A DNA stretch of 64,000 nucleotides from contig JAHDVF020001353.1 of assembly GCA_022606425.2 (NCBI GenBank), positions 806,001-870,000 of the forward strand, read 5' to 3'. The position numbers and the translations under genes are program-made. The DNA is from Lepidostoma basale. Lineage: Eukaryota > Arthropoda > Insecta > Trichoptera > Lepidostomatidae. The notes below the pieces were generated by a model. The model saw nothing but the letters and a program-made list of their open reading frames with translations, made no database searches and was not told the DNA's origin. Shown here piece after piece: positions 48,194 to 58,134 of the stretch (position 1 is the first letter of the stretch; every line of letters begins with the position of its first letter).

Positions 48194-49423
48194 AGGAGTA
48201 TGCATTAATTCGTGCGGTTTTCTAAGTGAGGACGTTACTAGTATTATTTCGCGTCGTGTTCATCTGTGACTATTTTCATTTGAATGTTACTGTCATTGTG
48301 CGCCTTTTTCAGTATTTGTCATTTGGTTAAAGCGTAAACAACAATTTTTTCTATTCATTTGAAAATGTCGAACTTTGTGCCAGAAAAGAGCTACCGAAAG
48401 TCATCGTATTTTAGTGGAGGTTTATGGTGATCATGCTCTAGCTGGTCGAACGTGCCAGAAGTGGTTTGCACGGTTTAAAAGTGGAAATTTCGACTTCGAA
48501 GACGAAGAACGACCCGGACAGTCAAAAAGTTTGAAGATGAAGAATTGGAGGCATTGTTCGATGAAGACGCGTGCCAAACGCAAGAAGAACATGCAAAATC
48601 ATTGGGAGTTGATTAAGCAACCATTTTCAGGCGTTTAAAAGTATAGGGATTCATCCAAAAGCTTGGAAATTGGGTGCCGTATGAATTGAAGCCAAGCGAC
48701 GTCGAAAGCCGATTCTGCACGTCGGAAATGTTGCTTGAACGCCACAAAAAGAAGTCATTTTTGCATTGGATTGTCATTGGTGATGAAAAATGGATTCATT
48801 ACGATAACCCCAAGCGCAAGAAATCGTATGCGAAGCCCGGCCAACCATAAACATCCACGGCAAAGCCGAATATCCATGGCGCCAAGGTAATGCTTCGTAT
48901 TTGGTGGGATCACAAGGGTGTGTTGTATTATGAGCTGTTAAAATCGGGTCAGACGATCAAAAGGGACCTCTACCAAACACAATTGATTCGTTTGAAGAGA
49001 GAGATCGCCAGAATATGCGACTAGACACGAATCCAAAATTCTCCATCATGACAACGCTCGGCCACATGTTGCAAGACCGGTTAAAAACTATTTGGAAAAC
49101 AGTGGGTGGGAAGTTCTACTTCACCCGCCTTATAGCCCAGACATGGCCCCTTCTGATTACTACTTGTTCAGATCAATGAAGAATGCCCTCACCGGAATAC
49201 GCTTCACTTCAGAACAGGGTATCAAAAATTGGCTCGATTCGTTCTTGGCCGCCAAGCCGGAGAAGTTCTTTTGGGATAGAATCCACAAACTGCCAGAAAG
49301 ATGGGCAAATGTCGTAACTTTCCATGTATAATACAATACAAAACACATTGAATGTATAACCATTTTTTCACAATAAAGCCTTAATTTTCGAAAAAAAAAC
49401 GCACGAATTAATGCATACACCAA
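48194..49423 (+). mobile_element. Mariner-type transposon, older copy
   Basis: 1230 bp. The ends AGGAGTATGCATTAATTCGT and, inverted, TTGGTGTATGCATTAATTCG match over ~25 bp with a few differences and are flanked by TA (48192-48193 and 49424-49425). It carries a broken transposase and is unrelated in TIR sequence to the element at 6533-7853. Confidence 0.88.
48365..49331 (+). pseudogene. Mariner transposase, several lesions
   Basis: Frames give YGDHALAGRTCQKWFARFKSGNFDFEDEERPGQ (DNA-binding half), then after a frameshift near 48525 a segment ending LGVDQATIS-like sequence, LGNWVPYELKP (the WVPYEL linker motif), HWIVIGDEKWIHYD (first catalytic D), NIHGAKVM, LRIWWDHKGVLYYELL, then HHDNARP (second D) and, 34 residues on, SPDMAPSDYYLF (third D). 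Stops and frameshifts near 48640, 48848 and 49020 inactivate it. DD34D mariner. Confidence 0.88.
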
Positions 49424-49425
49424 TA

Positions 49426-50245
49426 ACTAACCATCACGCATAACGGTAAAATGTACGTCAGGCACACTTATCTTTCCTGGCATACTTCTCTCGTTCCTCA
49501 ACATTCATACATCGTGTCTTGCACGTACTTCGATTTCTCAGACCCCTGGCGTAGCGGACATTCATTATTTGATTTATTTGATCATACCATGATTTCCTCG
49601 GTCTTCATCTATTTCTAGTTCCATTTACATCATTTATTGTTTCTTGAACAATGATGTGAAACTCCATATTACATAATTAATACGAATGAAAACGATATGT
49701 TTCTATATGTTTTATTATATTTTATGGGGATGACATGTTTCACAAGAACAGACCAAAGGTCTATAAGGAGAAGAAGAAGAAGAAGACACGTTTCGCCCTT
49801 CTAAGGCATTATCAAATGTCACATGGTCTAAGGCATTAACACATTTGATAATAACAATGTCCCTTCTAAGGCATTATCACATTTGATAATGCCTTAGAAG
49901 GGCAAAACATGCCATTCCCATAAAATACTTTAAAGAAACTTCTAGAAAACTGACGTTTTCATTCGTATTAATTATCGGTTTACATCGTTAACCTATACTT
50001 TTTAACCATTCTTTCTTTCCATGTGTCCAAACCATCTTAATGATTTTTTCATTATTTTGTTCATAACACTTTCATTCGCACCGCAATTACTTCCTATATT
50101 TTCATTCGACACTCTATCATGCACAGAGTATCCACGAGAGATCTCATTTCAACTGCATTTTTACTACTTTCATCCTTTTTTTGCCAGTTTCATGATTCGC
50201 TTCGATACGTAAGGGTCGGAACAAGAACACCTTTTATTTATATAC
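49426..50245 (-). pseudogene. LINE-A copy split by an HHR-7 element
   Basis: The 3' part (49426-49640) has CTAACCATCACGCATAACGG (diverged tail) and ATTCATTATTTGATTTATTT. The 5' part (49985-50245) covers TTAACCATTCTTTC, GTGTCCAAACCATCTTAATG and CATGATTCGCTTCGATACG. The HHR-7 element lies between. Frameshifts and a deletion within RRMCG. Confidence 0.65.
49640..49985. repeat. HHR-7 palindromic element
   Basis: The outer ends TAATACGAATGAAAACGATA and ACGTTTTCATTCGTATTAAT are inverted. The inner block repeats CTTCTAAGGCATTATCA and the inverse TGATAATGCCTTAGAAGG, followed by GCAAAACATGCC. The ribozyme-like part reads TTTGATAAT, GCCTT-AGA-AGGGC, then GAAA-like; the core has two changes, so it is probably inactive. 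Contains a short (GAAGAA)n LINE tail scrap at 49768-49788. Confidence 0.6.
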
Positions 50246-50590
50246 ATGTATAGACATTTCAAAAGATGTATGTTCAATAATCGCCATGTGAATTTGTATT
50301 TAACGGAACTACCCAGTTTTGGATTCGCCGTTAACCGCTAACGGATCCGTTAATCCATCGGATTGATCCGGATCCCAAACGGGAAACGGATTAACGATAA
50401 CGGACTCGGTTTTCCCGAATGGCCATCTGCAACCGCAGCGGCCGACCTTAACGCATTCACGCTGAATGCGTTTTTATGAAATACTTTGTGTTTCTGAAAA
50501 CTCTCCTATATGGACTAATGGATAGAAAAACCAAATGTGTGGGCCAACCATCGGACCAAAATATATAACATATTACTATAATTCAGTAAT
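50246..50590. other. Unassigned, GC-richer 50320-50460
   Basis: Contains dense GGATCCGTTAATCC, CGGATTGATCCGGATCC and AACGGATTAACG short inverted words. No match elsewhere in the window. Confidence 0.35.
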
Positions 50591-50860
50591 ATTAAACATA
50601 AATACATGCAGAAAGAATGGATCGCCACACTGTTCTGTCCTGACATACTTTTCTCGCTTCCTCTACATTCGTACATTTTGTCTTGCACGCACGTAGATTT
50701 CTCCGACTCCTCACGTGACCGACATTCTATATTTGTTTGATTCGATCGTGCCACGTTTTCCTCGGCCTTCCTCTATTTCTAGCTCCGTTCACGTCGTTAG
50801 CATATACCTTCTTCACCATTCTCTCTTCACCCATTCTTTCCATGTGTCCAAACCATTTTT
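50591..50860 (-). pseudogene. LINE-A copy (VNGVNGARNRG-like)
   Basis: On the plus strand, GCAGAAAGAATGGATCGCCA, CATTTTGTCTTGCACGCACG, CGTGCCACGTTTTCCTCGGC and TTCACCCATTCTTTCCATGT. It lacks the tail and ends at the KNGLDT region, where other sequence begins. Confidence 0.7.
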
Positions 50861-50984
50861 TAACATTCCCTACAATATAGACATCTCAGCTGTAAACAAT
50901 TCAAATTACATTGTATTGAAAACAAAATTCTCTTTAATAAATTTATCATCAATGTTTAAAGCAGTAAATTTGACATAATTATTT

Positions 50985-51180
50985 TAATATTATTTTTGTA
51001 TAGAATCATGTTAATCACTCCTGATATGTTTATAAAATAGTCAGTTAATAACAGTATCATCAGTCTGTCGATGTCAGCGAGCCTGGCGAAACCGGTCGCT
51101 GTCGATAAAAGATAAAAGTGGAACTAATTAAAAAAACAACGTTTTATTTTACTATTATTTTAAATGATCCTTCATCAATT
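50985..51180 (+). repeat. HHR-5 repeat
   Basis: Matches 38500-38670 (GTATAGAATCATGTTAATCA, TAACAGTATCATCAGTCTGT, ACAACGTTTTATTTTACTAT), with the ribozyme-like motif at 51061-51106. Confidence 0.6.
51061..51106 (+). ncRNA. HHR-5 hammerhead-like motif (variant core)
   Basis: CAGT, CTGTCGA, T, GTCAG-CGAGC-CTGGC stem II, GAA, ACCGGT, C, GCTG. Stem I pairs (C-G, A-U, G-C, U-G), the GAAA block is intact and the triplet is GUC. Only the core CUGUCGA departs from CUGANGA. Confidence 0.5.
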
Positions 51181-51334
51181 AATATTATCTGATATCTTAT
51201 ATTTATTAATTTATTTGTTTTGTTGGTGCACAACCAAAGAATATAATAAACAATACAATTGTTATAAGTAACAACAAATATTATTTTATTAAATAGCTCT
51301 TTACATCATTTCAGCGTGAGCCAAATCGATCTAT
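51181..51334. other. AT-rich; J LINE tail scrap
   Basis: CTCTTTACATCATTTCAGCG and TGAGCCAAATCGAT (51288-51330) match the J2/J3 3' UTR in minus orientation. Confidence 0.45.
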
Positions 51335-51381
51335 TATATTGATTCTCATGACATGTGAAAGGTAGCTAGTCTATCGCCACA
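51335..51381 (-). mobile_element. SINE1 fragment, left of an RTE-A insertion
   Basis: TATTGATTCTCATGACATGT and GTAGCTAGTCTATCGCCA match SINE1 at 16840-16880. The SINE resumes at 52068 (ACACCAGACCACAGACAG) after RTE-A, with about 20 bp of SINE lost at the junction. Confidence 0.65.
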
Positions 51382-52067
51382 AATAAGGACAAAACAAAGC
51401 TGCTGACTGTAGGCCGAACGCAACATCAGATGAGAGTAGTGATGTCAGAAGTTCCACTAAAGAACACCAAGGAGTTTGTCTACCTCGGGAGCAAAATAAC
51501 ATGGGACGGTCGGTCTAAGAGCGAGGTCGACAGCCGTATACATCAGGCTAGGCTTGCATTTAATAAAATGTCGAAAATAATAGAGTCAAATAATATAGAC
51601 CTAAAACTGAGAATACTCCTCATCAAGACCTATGTATGGAGTGTCTTGATGTACGGCTGCGAGACATGGTGCCTATCCGAATGGGATAAGCGGAGACTAG
51701 AGGCTTTTGAGATGTGGTCCTATAGAAGACTCTTTGGAATTTCCTGGAGAGACCACATCACGAATGAGGAAGTTCTTCAAGGAATCGAAGGAGGAAGGCA
51801 CCTGCTCAGGACCTTGTCCGAAAGGCGTGCAAGATGGATCGGCCATGTAATACGTCAAGAAGGTCTCTTTCATGCCATAATGGAGGGTATGATCGAGGGG
51901 ACAAACTCTAGGGGACGCCCACGCCGAGAGTGAGTACCTGGAGGACCTGTTGGTGGACGTGCGCTGCTCATCATATGCAGATTTCAAAAGAGCCGCACAA
52001 GACAGGGAAAAATGGAAGAGAATAATATAGGAAATTGCTGCAAACCAATCCTAGGATTCAAACCAGA
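51382..52067 (+). pseudogene. RTE-A copy, 3' fragment inserted in SINE1
   Basis: The frame reads NKDKTKLLTVGRTQHQMRVVMSEVPLKNTKEFVYLGSKITWDGRSKSEVDSRIHQARLAFNKMSKIIESNNIDLKLRILLIKTYVWSVLMYGCETWCLSEWDKRRLEAFEMWSYRRLFGISW..., nearly identical to residues 776-960 of the 44848-47850 protein. A two-base insertion in PRREYLE (near 51930) and a stop close to the end inactivate it. The high identity shows recent RTE-A activity. Confidence 0.88.
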
Positions 52068-52442
52068 GAAGAAGACACCAGACCACAGACAGTTGGAAAT
52101 ACGTTTTTTTTAATTAAATTAAATTAATTAATTATTCTTTGATTTTCAGAGAAAAGGGGTTAATAGGGTTACTTTAATAACCCAAATTCTAATTAAATAC
52201 ATCGGTAAGTCCTTGAAATTTTAGATTGGGTAAGGTTAGGTCAGGTTATATTTGTCACTTGTAATACGTATGGAATTCCAATATAAACTTTGTCTTAATA
52301 AGCACTAGTACCCAAATTTCCTTCTCATATATTATATTATTCCTTGTATCCAGCATCCAACGGGCATCATAGAAATAACACTCAATACTCTATCCCTTAT
52401 CTTAAAATACATGTATGTATACTCGTATACATGTTTGGGGGG
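52068..52442. other. SINE1 scrap, then unassigned
   Basis: The first ~25 bp complete the split SINE1. The rest is AT-rich with no feature. Confidence 0.4.
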
Positions 52443-53067
52443 TGTGGTGAGAGCTAAAAAGCAGTGGAGGTTTCAGCGTTTATTGCAGCTCACAAGTAAT
52501 CATATGTAAACAGTATTATGTACTCGTAATGGAGCGTACGTCTGGATGTCGATAGCAGCTGGGGCGGAGTCCGGGCGGTGAGCAGTAGAAGATGATGGCT
52601 CGCTGGGCAGCAGCGTCGGTCGGCTGGAGCGAAGACTCGTCGGAAGTTCTTTGTACGTAGACTTGACAGCGTAGACTCGTGTCGTTTAGAAGTCGCAAGA
52701 AGGAATGACGTAGTAGCGTGGCTTCGTAGGACGGCGTGGGATGGAGTCCGAGATCCCTCGTGGCGTTGATCCCCTTATTAACGTAGACTCGTGTCTGTTA
52801 GAAGCCGTAATACTGACTGACATATATGGTGGTCGGATGTACCGCTTTTATATGCTATGCTTCCCTTTGCACACGATGCTCTAGTGACCTGTGTGAATGA
52901 ATCTGGGCCCTGAATCATCACTTTTGCCTATGCAATGTATGTCATCATTGCGATAAGTAGGCCCTAAGTAAGGCGTTTTTGGTTATTCTTGTAATATATT
53001 TCATCATGAAATATGCTGGTTCAGCAGTCGAAGTCCACTTATGTGGGTCATGCATTTGACCTTCACA
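52443..53067 (-). mobile_element. Solo LTR, copy 1
   Basis: Minus strand: starts TGTGAAGGTC, ends CTCTCACCACA (TG...CA). A TATA box GCATATAAAAGCGGTACATC lies at about 52840 and an AATAAA near the 3' end at about 52485. GC-richer than its surroundings. A shorter copy is at 59812-60319. There is no internal coding sequence, so it is a solo LTR. No clear target duplication. Confidence 0.72.
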
Positions 53068-53164
53068 TGTATAATATATTTAATCAAACGAGTTCAAATA
53101 ATTATTTAAGATTACCATTTATTTTATTTTAAATTCATTATTTAAGATTACTTCAACCAGTTGA

Positions 53165-53210
53165 TTACACCTGATGATGCTAACATTGGTTAGCGAAACA
53201 GATGTCGCCA
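53165..53210 (+). ncRNA. HHR-2 hammerhead ribozyme, consensus core
   Basis: CTGATGA (53171-53177), extra T, GCTAAC-ATTG-GTTAGC (perfect stem II), GAA, AC-AGAT-GT, C at 53206. All core positions are consensus and the triplet is GUC. Stem I is poor here (ACAC against GCCA, only the first pair). Its relative at 22557-22597 has a good stem I. Confidence 0.65.
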
Positions 53211-53227
53211 CAATTTCATATTAAATT

Positions 53228-53640
53228 AGATTAGTTAAGAAGGATGAAAGTAGAATAAATGCAACAATTAATAAATAAATTAGATTAGTTAAGAAGGATG
53301 AAAGTAGAATAAATGCAGTAGAAATGAGATCTCTTAGACGAATATGTGGATTATCTGTGTATGATAGAGTGTCGAATGAAAATATAATATGATTAAGATG
53401 GTTAATCGTTAAATATGGTTTAAACACATTTTGAAGACCGAGGAAAACGTGGCACGATCAAATAAATCAAAAATTGAATGTCGGCCACGTGAGGAGTCAG
53501 AAAAATTGACGCGCGTGCATGATACGATCTAAATATGTTGAGGAATCCAGAGAAATATGCCAGGAAAGAAATGTGTGACAGTCCAATCTTTCTGCCTACC
53601 CCTTCGGTGAGACGGCGTGATAGTGAATTAGTTATGTAAA
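53228..53640 (+). pseudogene. LINE-A copy with short tandem duplication
   Basis: AGGATGAAAGTAGAATAAAT appears twice (53240 and 53300), from a ~57-bp duplication at the 5' end. It then runs AVEMRSLRRIC, a deletion, PRKTWHDQINQKLNVGHVRSQ, and the end CTTCGGTGAGACGGCGTGAT. Stops and a large internal deletion. Confidence 0.7.
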
Positions 53641-54134
53641 TAAATAAATTATTTAATTAATTAGATTGAGTACAAGAAATTTCAAAAACACGAATAAACC
53701 TTTTTCGTTCGAAAATCATCTATTTTTTGTTTTAATATTTCATTGTATTTTAACAAAAGAATATTTAAAATGTAACTTTCATAAAATTTCGTCCTTGCTT
53801 TAAAAAAAATATCTCCTTCCATCTCATGAAATATGGAATGATAAAATTCGTATACGGTCTGCGTAACATTACAAATTCGTTCCGAATCAAATAATAAAAA
53901 TTCGTACGTCTAAATTTCTTCCTAAACATATTATTCAAATGAATCCCTTTTCCTCGGCCGGGCCTGGGCAATCACGAATCTCTCTCCGCGTCCCAGGGCC
54001 GGCAGGATGGGGTCTGGCGCCCCGGACCACAAATCACCCCGGTACCGCTGTATGGTGGAGATTTTACATAATGTGGCCACTTACTGGTCCACAGGGATGA
54101 GCCAGCCCTGGAAATAATAGCTGGAAAAATCCCA
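53641..54134. other. Unassigned, GC-rich at 53950-54120
   Basis: The GC-rich block (GGCCGGGCCTGGGCAATCAC, CCAGGGCCGGCAGGATGG) matches nothing else here. It may be single-copy. No convincing frame. Confidence 0.35.
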
Positions 54135-54290
54135 GTTTTATTTTATACTAACTAACTTACCCTGACGCCATTTCGCCGAAGGGGTAGGCATAAAAAATAG
54201 ACCACCACACTGTTTTTCCCGACATACTTCTCTCGCATCCCCAATATTATTTTTCTGTCTAGCCCCCCTCAACGACTCTCTTTCTAGTTC
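54135..54290 (-). pseudogene. LINE-A 3' end
   Basis: On the plus strand ACTAACTAACTTACCCTGAC, CGCCGAAGGGGTAGGCATAA and CGACATACTTCTCTCGCATC. Short and diverged. Confidence 0.6.
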
Positions 54291-54690
54291 CTTTCTCTTC
54301 TTCTTCTTCTTCCTCAGCCTATTCCCGTCCCCTCCTGGACAAAGGCCTCCTCCATTCGCTTCCATGTCACTCTGTCTTGTGCAGACTGCATCCAGGGTAT
54401 TCCGATGTGTCTGTTCAGATCATCCTTCCACCGTAGTTGCGGTAGCCCTGAAATTCTCTTTACCGTCCACGGTCTCCAAGTCAGCAGTCTTCTTGTCCAT
54501 TTATCATCTGAGCTTCTGGCTACGTGACCCGCCCACTGCCACTTCAGAGTCGCCACCCGTTGGATGATGTCAGTGACCTTTGTTTTTTTTCTCACCGTAT
54601 CGTTTCTGACTCTGTATATTAGACTTATTCCTAACATGGCTCTTTCCGTGGTTCTTTGGGTCAGTCGTAGTGTCTCGGCACTTTGTTTGG
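54291..54690 (-). pseudogene. RTE-B LINE, C-terminal end
   Basis: The minus frame reads MLGISLIYRVRNDTVRKKTKVTDIIQRVATLKWQWAGHVARSSDDKWTRRLLTWRPWTVKRISGLPQLRWKDDLNRHIGIPWMQSAQDRVTWKRMEEAFVQEGTGIG, then a (GAAGAA)n tail at 54298-54312. Open for 107 codons; closest relative 15470-16163. Confidence 0.8.
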
Positions 54691-54990
54691 ACCTAGTTAT
54701 TTATTAATTTATAGTTGTTTTTTCCATCATTTATTAAATATTTCCGATATATAATACAATTCGGTACTTATTTGGAAAAAATGCAAATGCATTTATGCAT
54801 TTAGGACCTTTTGCCAAATAAGTGAAAGTACATTTACAAGACAAATACTCTTTGGAGAGTATCTTATATTCCTGGTATTATATATTTTTTTATGTTTTAC
54901 CTGTTCTCAATAGATGTCTTAAACTATAATTGTTGTTTGTAATATCTTTTGAGAAAATAAACTGATATGATTTGATTTGAAAAGCATGTA
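54691..54990 (+). repeat. G LINE 3' end
   Basis: From about 54820: GAAAGTACATTTACAAGACA, GGAGAGTATCTTATATTCCT, ACCTGTTCTCAATAGATGTC and AAATAAACTGATATGATTTG, matching 8585-8640 plus 8870-8946. This copy lacks the insertion seen at 8641-8850 and so shows the uninterrupted G 3' end. Confidence 0.65.
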
Positions 54991-55812
54991 GTTCGATATG
55001 ATAAGTATCTTAATGTTGGTGTAAATAATGTGAAAAAGTAAATAAAACTGTGATCTTTCATGTAAAATATATGTAATTATAGAAATTTAATAGAATTTTC
55101 ATAATGCCTAGTATGTGTTGGTTGTTGTTGGAAATTTCAATAACCATAATAAACGTTTTATCATGATGGTTAGATTTTTTTTACAACTGCGTCGAAGGCT
55201 TTCGCAAATGAGATGCGGTCAACCCCCTGCTTATTCTGAATTCGTCAGAGGTCCTCCAGGAAACACAAACTTTTCATGTTAACGAAATGGTGACGGGAAT
55301 AGTTTCATCCGTACGAAGACCTCCCTTTTGAACCGCAAGGGTTGTTAGCCTATAAATTTGCAATTGTCACAATAGTTAGCCACACCACCCCCGAGGAACA
55401 CGGCCTGTTCGGATTATTATTAAGGGGTTTTAATTAAGTTTGTGCCTGAATTCGCAATCAGTTTCACCTGTATGGAATAGTTTTCATTAGGCGGGTAAAA
55501 GTTTTTTGGTCGTGCCAGATATTCCACCTTCGTTGTTAAATATATAATAGTATTATTAGGGGTACAATATTGAATACCTTTATTTCATTCCAAACAAATT
55601 ATAATACAATTATCTAAATTATTATGATGACAGGAAAATGGGGAAATCCCTCTATTTATCTACTACTATCTCTTTTATTTGTGTTCTACGATTTTATATT
55701 TTATGAACAAATATCTATTATTCATAATAATTAAATGAAAAGACTATTTTTAATAACTACATCCACTAACTAACTAACTAACTAACACAACTAACACTAA
55801 CATAACTACATC
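54991..55812. other. Unassigned
   Basis: 55195-55450 is GC-richer and has no match. A short (CTAA)n run lies at 55767-55785. No convincing gene. Confidence 0.35.
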
Positions 55813-56300
55813 CAGGATTTGTATACAGGTATAAGTATACATTCACAAATATTTGGTCTTCAAATATCCTGGTCAAAATTCTTTGGCATATAGAATGGAA
55901 TAATACTCCTAGCGGCTTCTAACAATATGTTGGTCAACAGCCTTCTCATTGTGTCAATAAGGTAGTTTGCTAAATGCCGAAAATCATTCTCCATAGATGG
56001 CGTTAGTGGGTCGGTTGTAAAGGTTAATTCTTGAAAAAATTCACTAGTGCAACCAAATCTACACAGATGGCTGACTGAAACTGCCACGTGAAGATAAATA
56101 TGGATTTTGAAGTATATATACATCTTCCAAAAATTTGTCATGCATGATCACAAATAACAAAGGTGGAATGGGGAATGTTGTAATTACATAAAGCGTGCGC
56201 TTAACCCAACCAATGACAGGTCATAAGTCCTGTAAACACCTTGATCATCCGTGTTCAGTTTCCAGTTTACGTCTTCGTCTCTATTGAGATACAATTAAAA
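55813..56300 (-). repeat. T repeat (T1 form)
   Basis: Matches 16265-16754 closely along its length (TTTGTATACAGGTATAAGTA through CTTCGTCTCTATTGAGATAC). ACTACATCCA precedes it at 55803-55812 and follows it at about 56306-56315 (AACTACATCCA), a probable target duplication that defines both ends. Confidence 0.72.
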
Positions 56301-56309
56301 TTTGAACTA

Positions 56310-56450
56310 CATCCACTTTGGTCTTTATTTCGACAGCAACCGGTTTCGCCAGGATGTCTGGTATCAACAGAACAGTCTGTCGATGCCTGCAAGCCTAGTG
56401 AAACCTGCTCATGTCAAAATAAAGATGTAGATATTAAAAACACGTTTTCC
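56310..56450 (+). repeat. HHR-5 repeat, inverted pair
   Basis: The minus strand carries CCTGGCGAAACCGGTTGCTG with GTCGAAATAAAG (56325-56365). The plus strand carries ACAGT, CTGTCGA, GCCTGC..., GAAACCTGCTC (56372-56418). Both HHR-5 motifs are incomplete and face in opposite directions. Confidence 0.5.
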
Positions 56451-56539
56451 AGATAATATTATGATTTCACTGAAATCTCTTGATGGATATTCATTTAAAA
56501 TATTAATTAAATAAATATGTTTTTATACTTAGGAAATTA

Positions 56540-56720
56540 AAAATAACTTTGTTTAATCCATAAAATATTTTAAAAAACACGACATGTTTCGGAGGGTACC
56601 TCCATAGTCAGGTGTAAAAATATAATAAAAACTAAAGAAAGAAAGACTCGTATAAAAAACACATTTAAAATTCGATATTACTTTTTCAATATTTTGTGGA
56701 TTAAACAAAGTTGATATCTA
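56540..56720 (-). repeat. HHR-6 element
   Basis: The inverted ends AACTTTGTTTAATCCATAAA and TTTGTGGATTAAACAAAGTT bound about 180 bp. A hammerhead-like motif lies at 56577-56616. No ORF. Confidence 0.6.
56577..56616 (-). ncRNA. HHR-6 hammerhead-like ribozyme, one core change
   Basis: Minus strand: ACAC, CTGACTA (consensus except G8 to U), extra T, GGAGG-TAC-CCTCC (perfect stem II), GAA, ACATGT, C, GTGT. Stem I ACAC/GTGT pairs fully. G8 is catalytic in hammerheads, so cleavage should be lost in this copy. Confidence 0.55.
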
Positions 56721-56727
56721 AGGATTA

Positions 56728-57020
56728 ATTGTATCTCAATAGAGACGAAGATGTACATTATTTGGATACAGAATATGGTAGTCGAGGCGTTTACAGGTCT
56801 TATGACCTGTCATTGGTTGGGTCAAGCGATCACTTTATGTTTAACAAAATTCACCATTTCGCCCTTCTTACGACACCACGTCTGACAATTTTTTGGAACT
56901 TGTATATATGTTAATATTTTTTAATAACTTCACTGTTGGTTGGTACATCGACACTAGCGCCATCTATTAAAATAATTTGTAAGCTGTTTGTAAGTTATTT
57001 TCAATTTCCTAAATTCCACG
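56728..57020 (+). repeat. T repeat (T2 form)
   Basis: GTATCTCAATAGAGACGAAG, GACCTGTCATTGGTTGGGTC, TTCGCCCTTCTTACGACACC and CGACACTAGCGCCATCTATT. Matches 33520-33850. Confidence 0.65.
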
Positions 57021-57302
57021 GTGTTGCCTTAGCATTCAATAAATATGTTTTTTATTAACACCTAATATTTCATTATTTATTGTAGGATAACATACAGTGA
57101 TTGTTAATACACACACAAATAAACAAACATACAGTTTAATAAAGACGTTAATGGTTACCACTTACCCGAAGCTGTTGTAGGACGCAGCGGGGCCCTTTCA
57201 TCAGCTTCGCTCATACAATCCCAAAGTCCGCCTCCCCTTCACGCGGGACTTACTTGAACTAGGGAATGCACCATTTTTAATAACTACTACAACTTTTGTC
57301 TG
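57021..57302. other. Unassigned; short repeat 57165-57260
   Basis: The block with GACGCAGCGGGGCCCTTTCA and CAGCTTCGCTCATACA recurs, diverged, at 63868-63945 (GGCGCAGCGTCGCCCTTTCG, CAGCCTCGCTCATGCA). Class unknown. Confidence 0.45.
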
Positions 57303-57346
57303 GTCTGTCTGTCGATGCCAGCTAGCCTGGCGAAACCGGTCTATTA
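57303..57346 (+). ncRNA. HHR-5 hammerhead-like motif, truncated
   Basis: CTGTCGA, T, GCCAG-CTAGC-CTGGC (perfect stem II), GAA, ACCGGT, C, then TATTAAAG: the GCTGTCG that forms stem I in the other copies is deleted. Confidence 0.4.
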
Positions 57347-57639
57347 AAGAACATCGTTTTATTTAATTATATTTTCTTTATATTATATATAGGTATTCCT
57401 TTTCATAACATTTCATGTTAAATACACAATGAATTTAATTTGAATAAATAATAAATTAACTTCCAACTGTGAAAGAATGCTTAAATAAGGGTTGATCCAT
57501 AAATAAAGCTTTATAAGGGTATTCATCTGTCGCACACCTCGAAAGAGAAGGACGTAGTTTGTCATTTGGAGATTCGTAATTTGCTTACTGGCTGATAATA
57601 CATTTAATCTGTAGCGTAGCTAAAAGAAACTATGTCCCT
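57347..57639. other. Unassigned
   Basis: AT-rich; no match. Confidence 0.35.
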
Positions 57640-58130
57640 CTAAACTAACTAACTAACCATTACCCCGTCTTTCCGAAGGGGTAGGCAGAAATAATGGACT
57701 GCCATACTTGCGATGCGACACTCTATCCTTCTATTTTCGCCTCCACGGGAGACGCAGCGTAATGGGTTGCGAACCTCATCGCCACCATTAGGCATCTCCC
57801 GCGCAAATTTCGGTACGTCCAATGTCCACAAAATAAATCTAAAACAAATAATATAAAATGCGTCTTCTTCTTTTTGTCCTGCCACACCTCTGTGGTGCAT
57901 AGGGCCTCAAGGAACCTTCTCCACCCGACTCTATCGCATGCCCGATGCCTAGCATCATCGCAAGTGAGGCCTGCTGCTTTAACCTCGTCATGCAGGACTC
58001 TTCTCCAGGTGGCTCTAAGTCTGCCTCACTTCTTCTTATATATAAAATACAATGATATGGAATAAAATAACAATAACATAACACATTTTGTTCTTTTTGA
58101 AGGTACACATGTTGTCAGCTGGACGATCTG
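57640..58130 (-). repeat. S element, interrupted by a LINE fragment
   Basis: Minus orientation: LINE-A-like end CCGTCTTTCCGAAGGGGTAG, centre CATCGCCACCATTAGGCATC, then AACAAATAATATAAAAT, interrupted at 57860-58039 and resuming TATAAAATACAATGATATGG up to CAGCTGGACGATCTGGAC. Confidence 0.7.
57860..58039 (-). mobile_element. LINE 3' fragment in S, 9-bp TSD
   Basis: The minus strand encodes LRATWRRVLHDEVKAAGLTCDDARHRACDRVGWRRFLEALCTTEVWQDKKKK, the C-terminus of another RTE-like LINE, with GAAGAAG at both ends. ATATAAAAT at 57851-57859 and 58040-58048 is the target duplication. Only about 180 bp was copied. Confidence 0.75.
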
Positions 58131-58134
58131 GACA

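Noticed and set aside
53165..53210. Active stem I for the HHR-2 motif here
   Set aside because: The core is perfect, but ACAC and GCCA give only one adjacent pair; cleavage as a monomer is doubtful.
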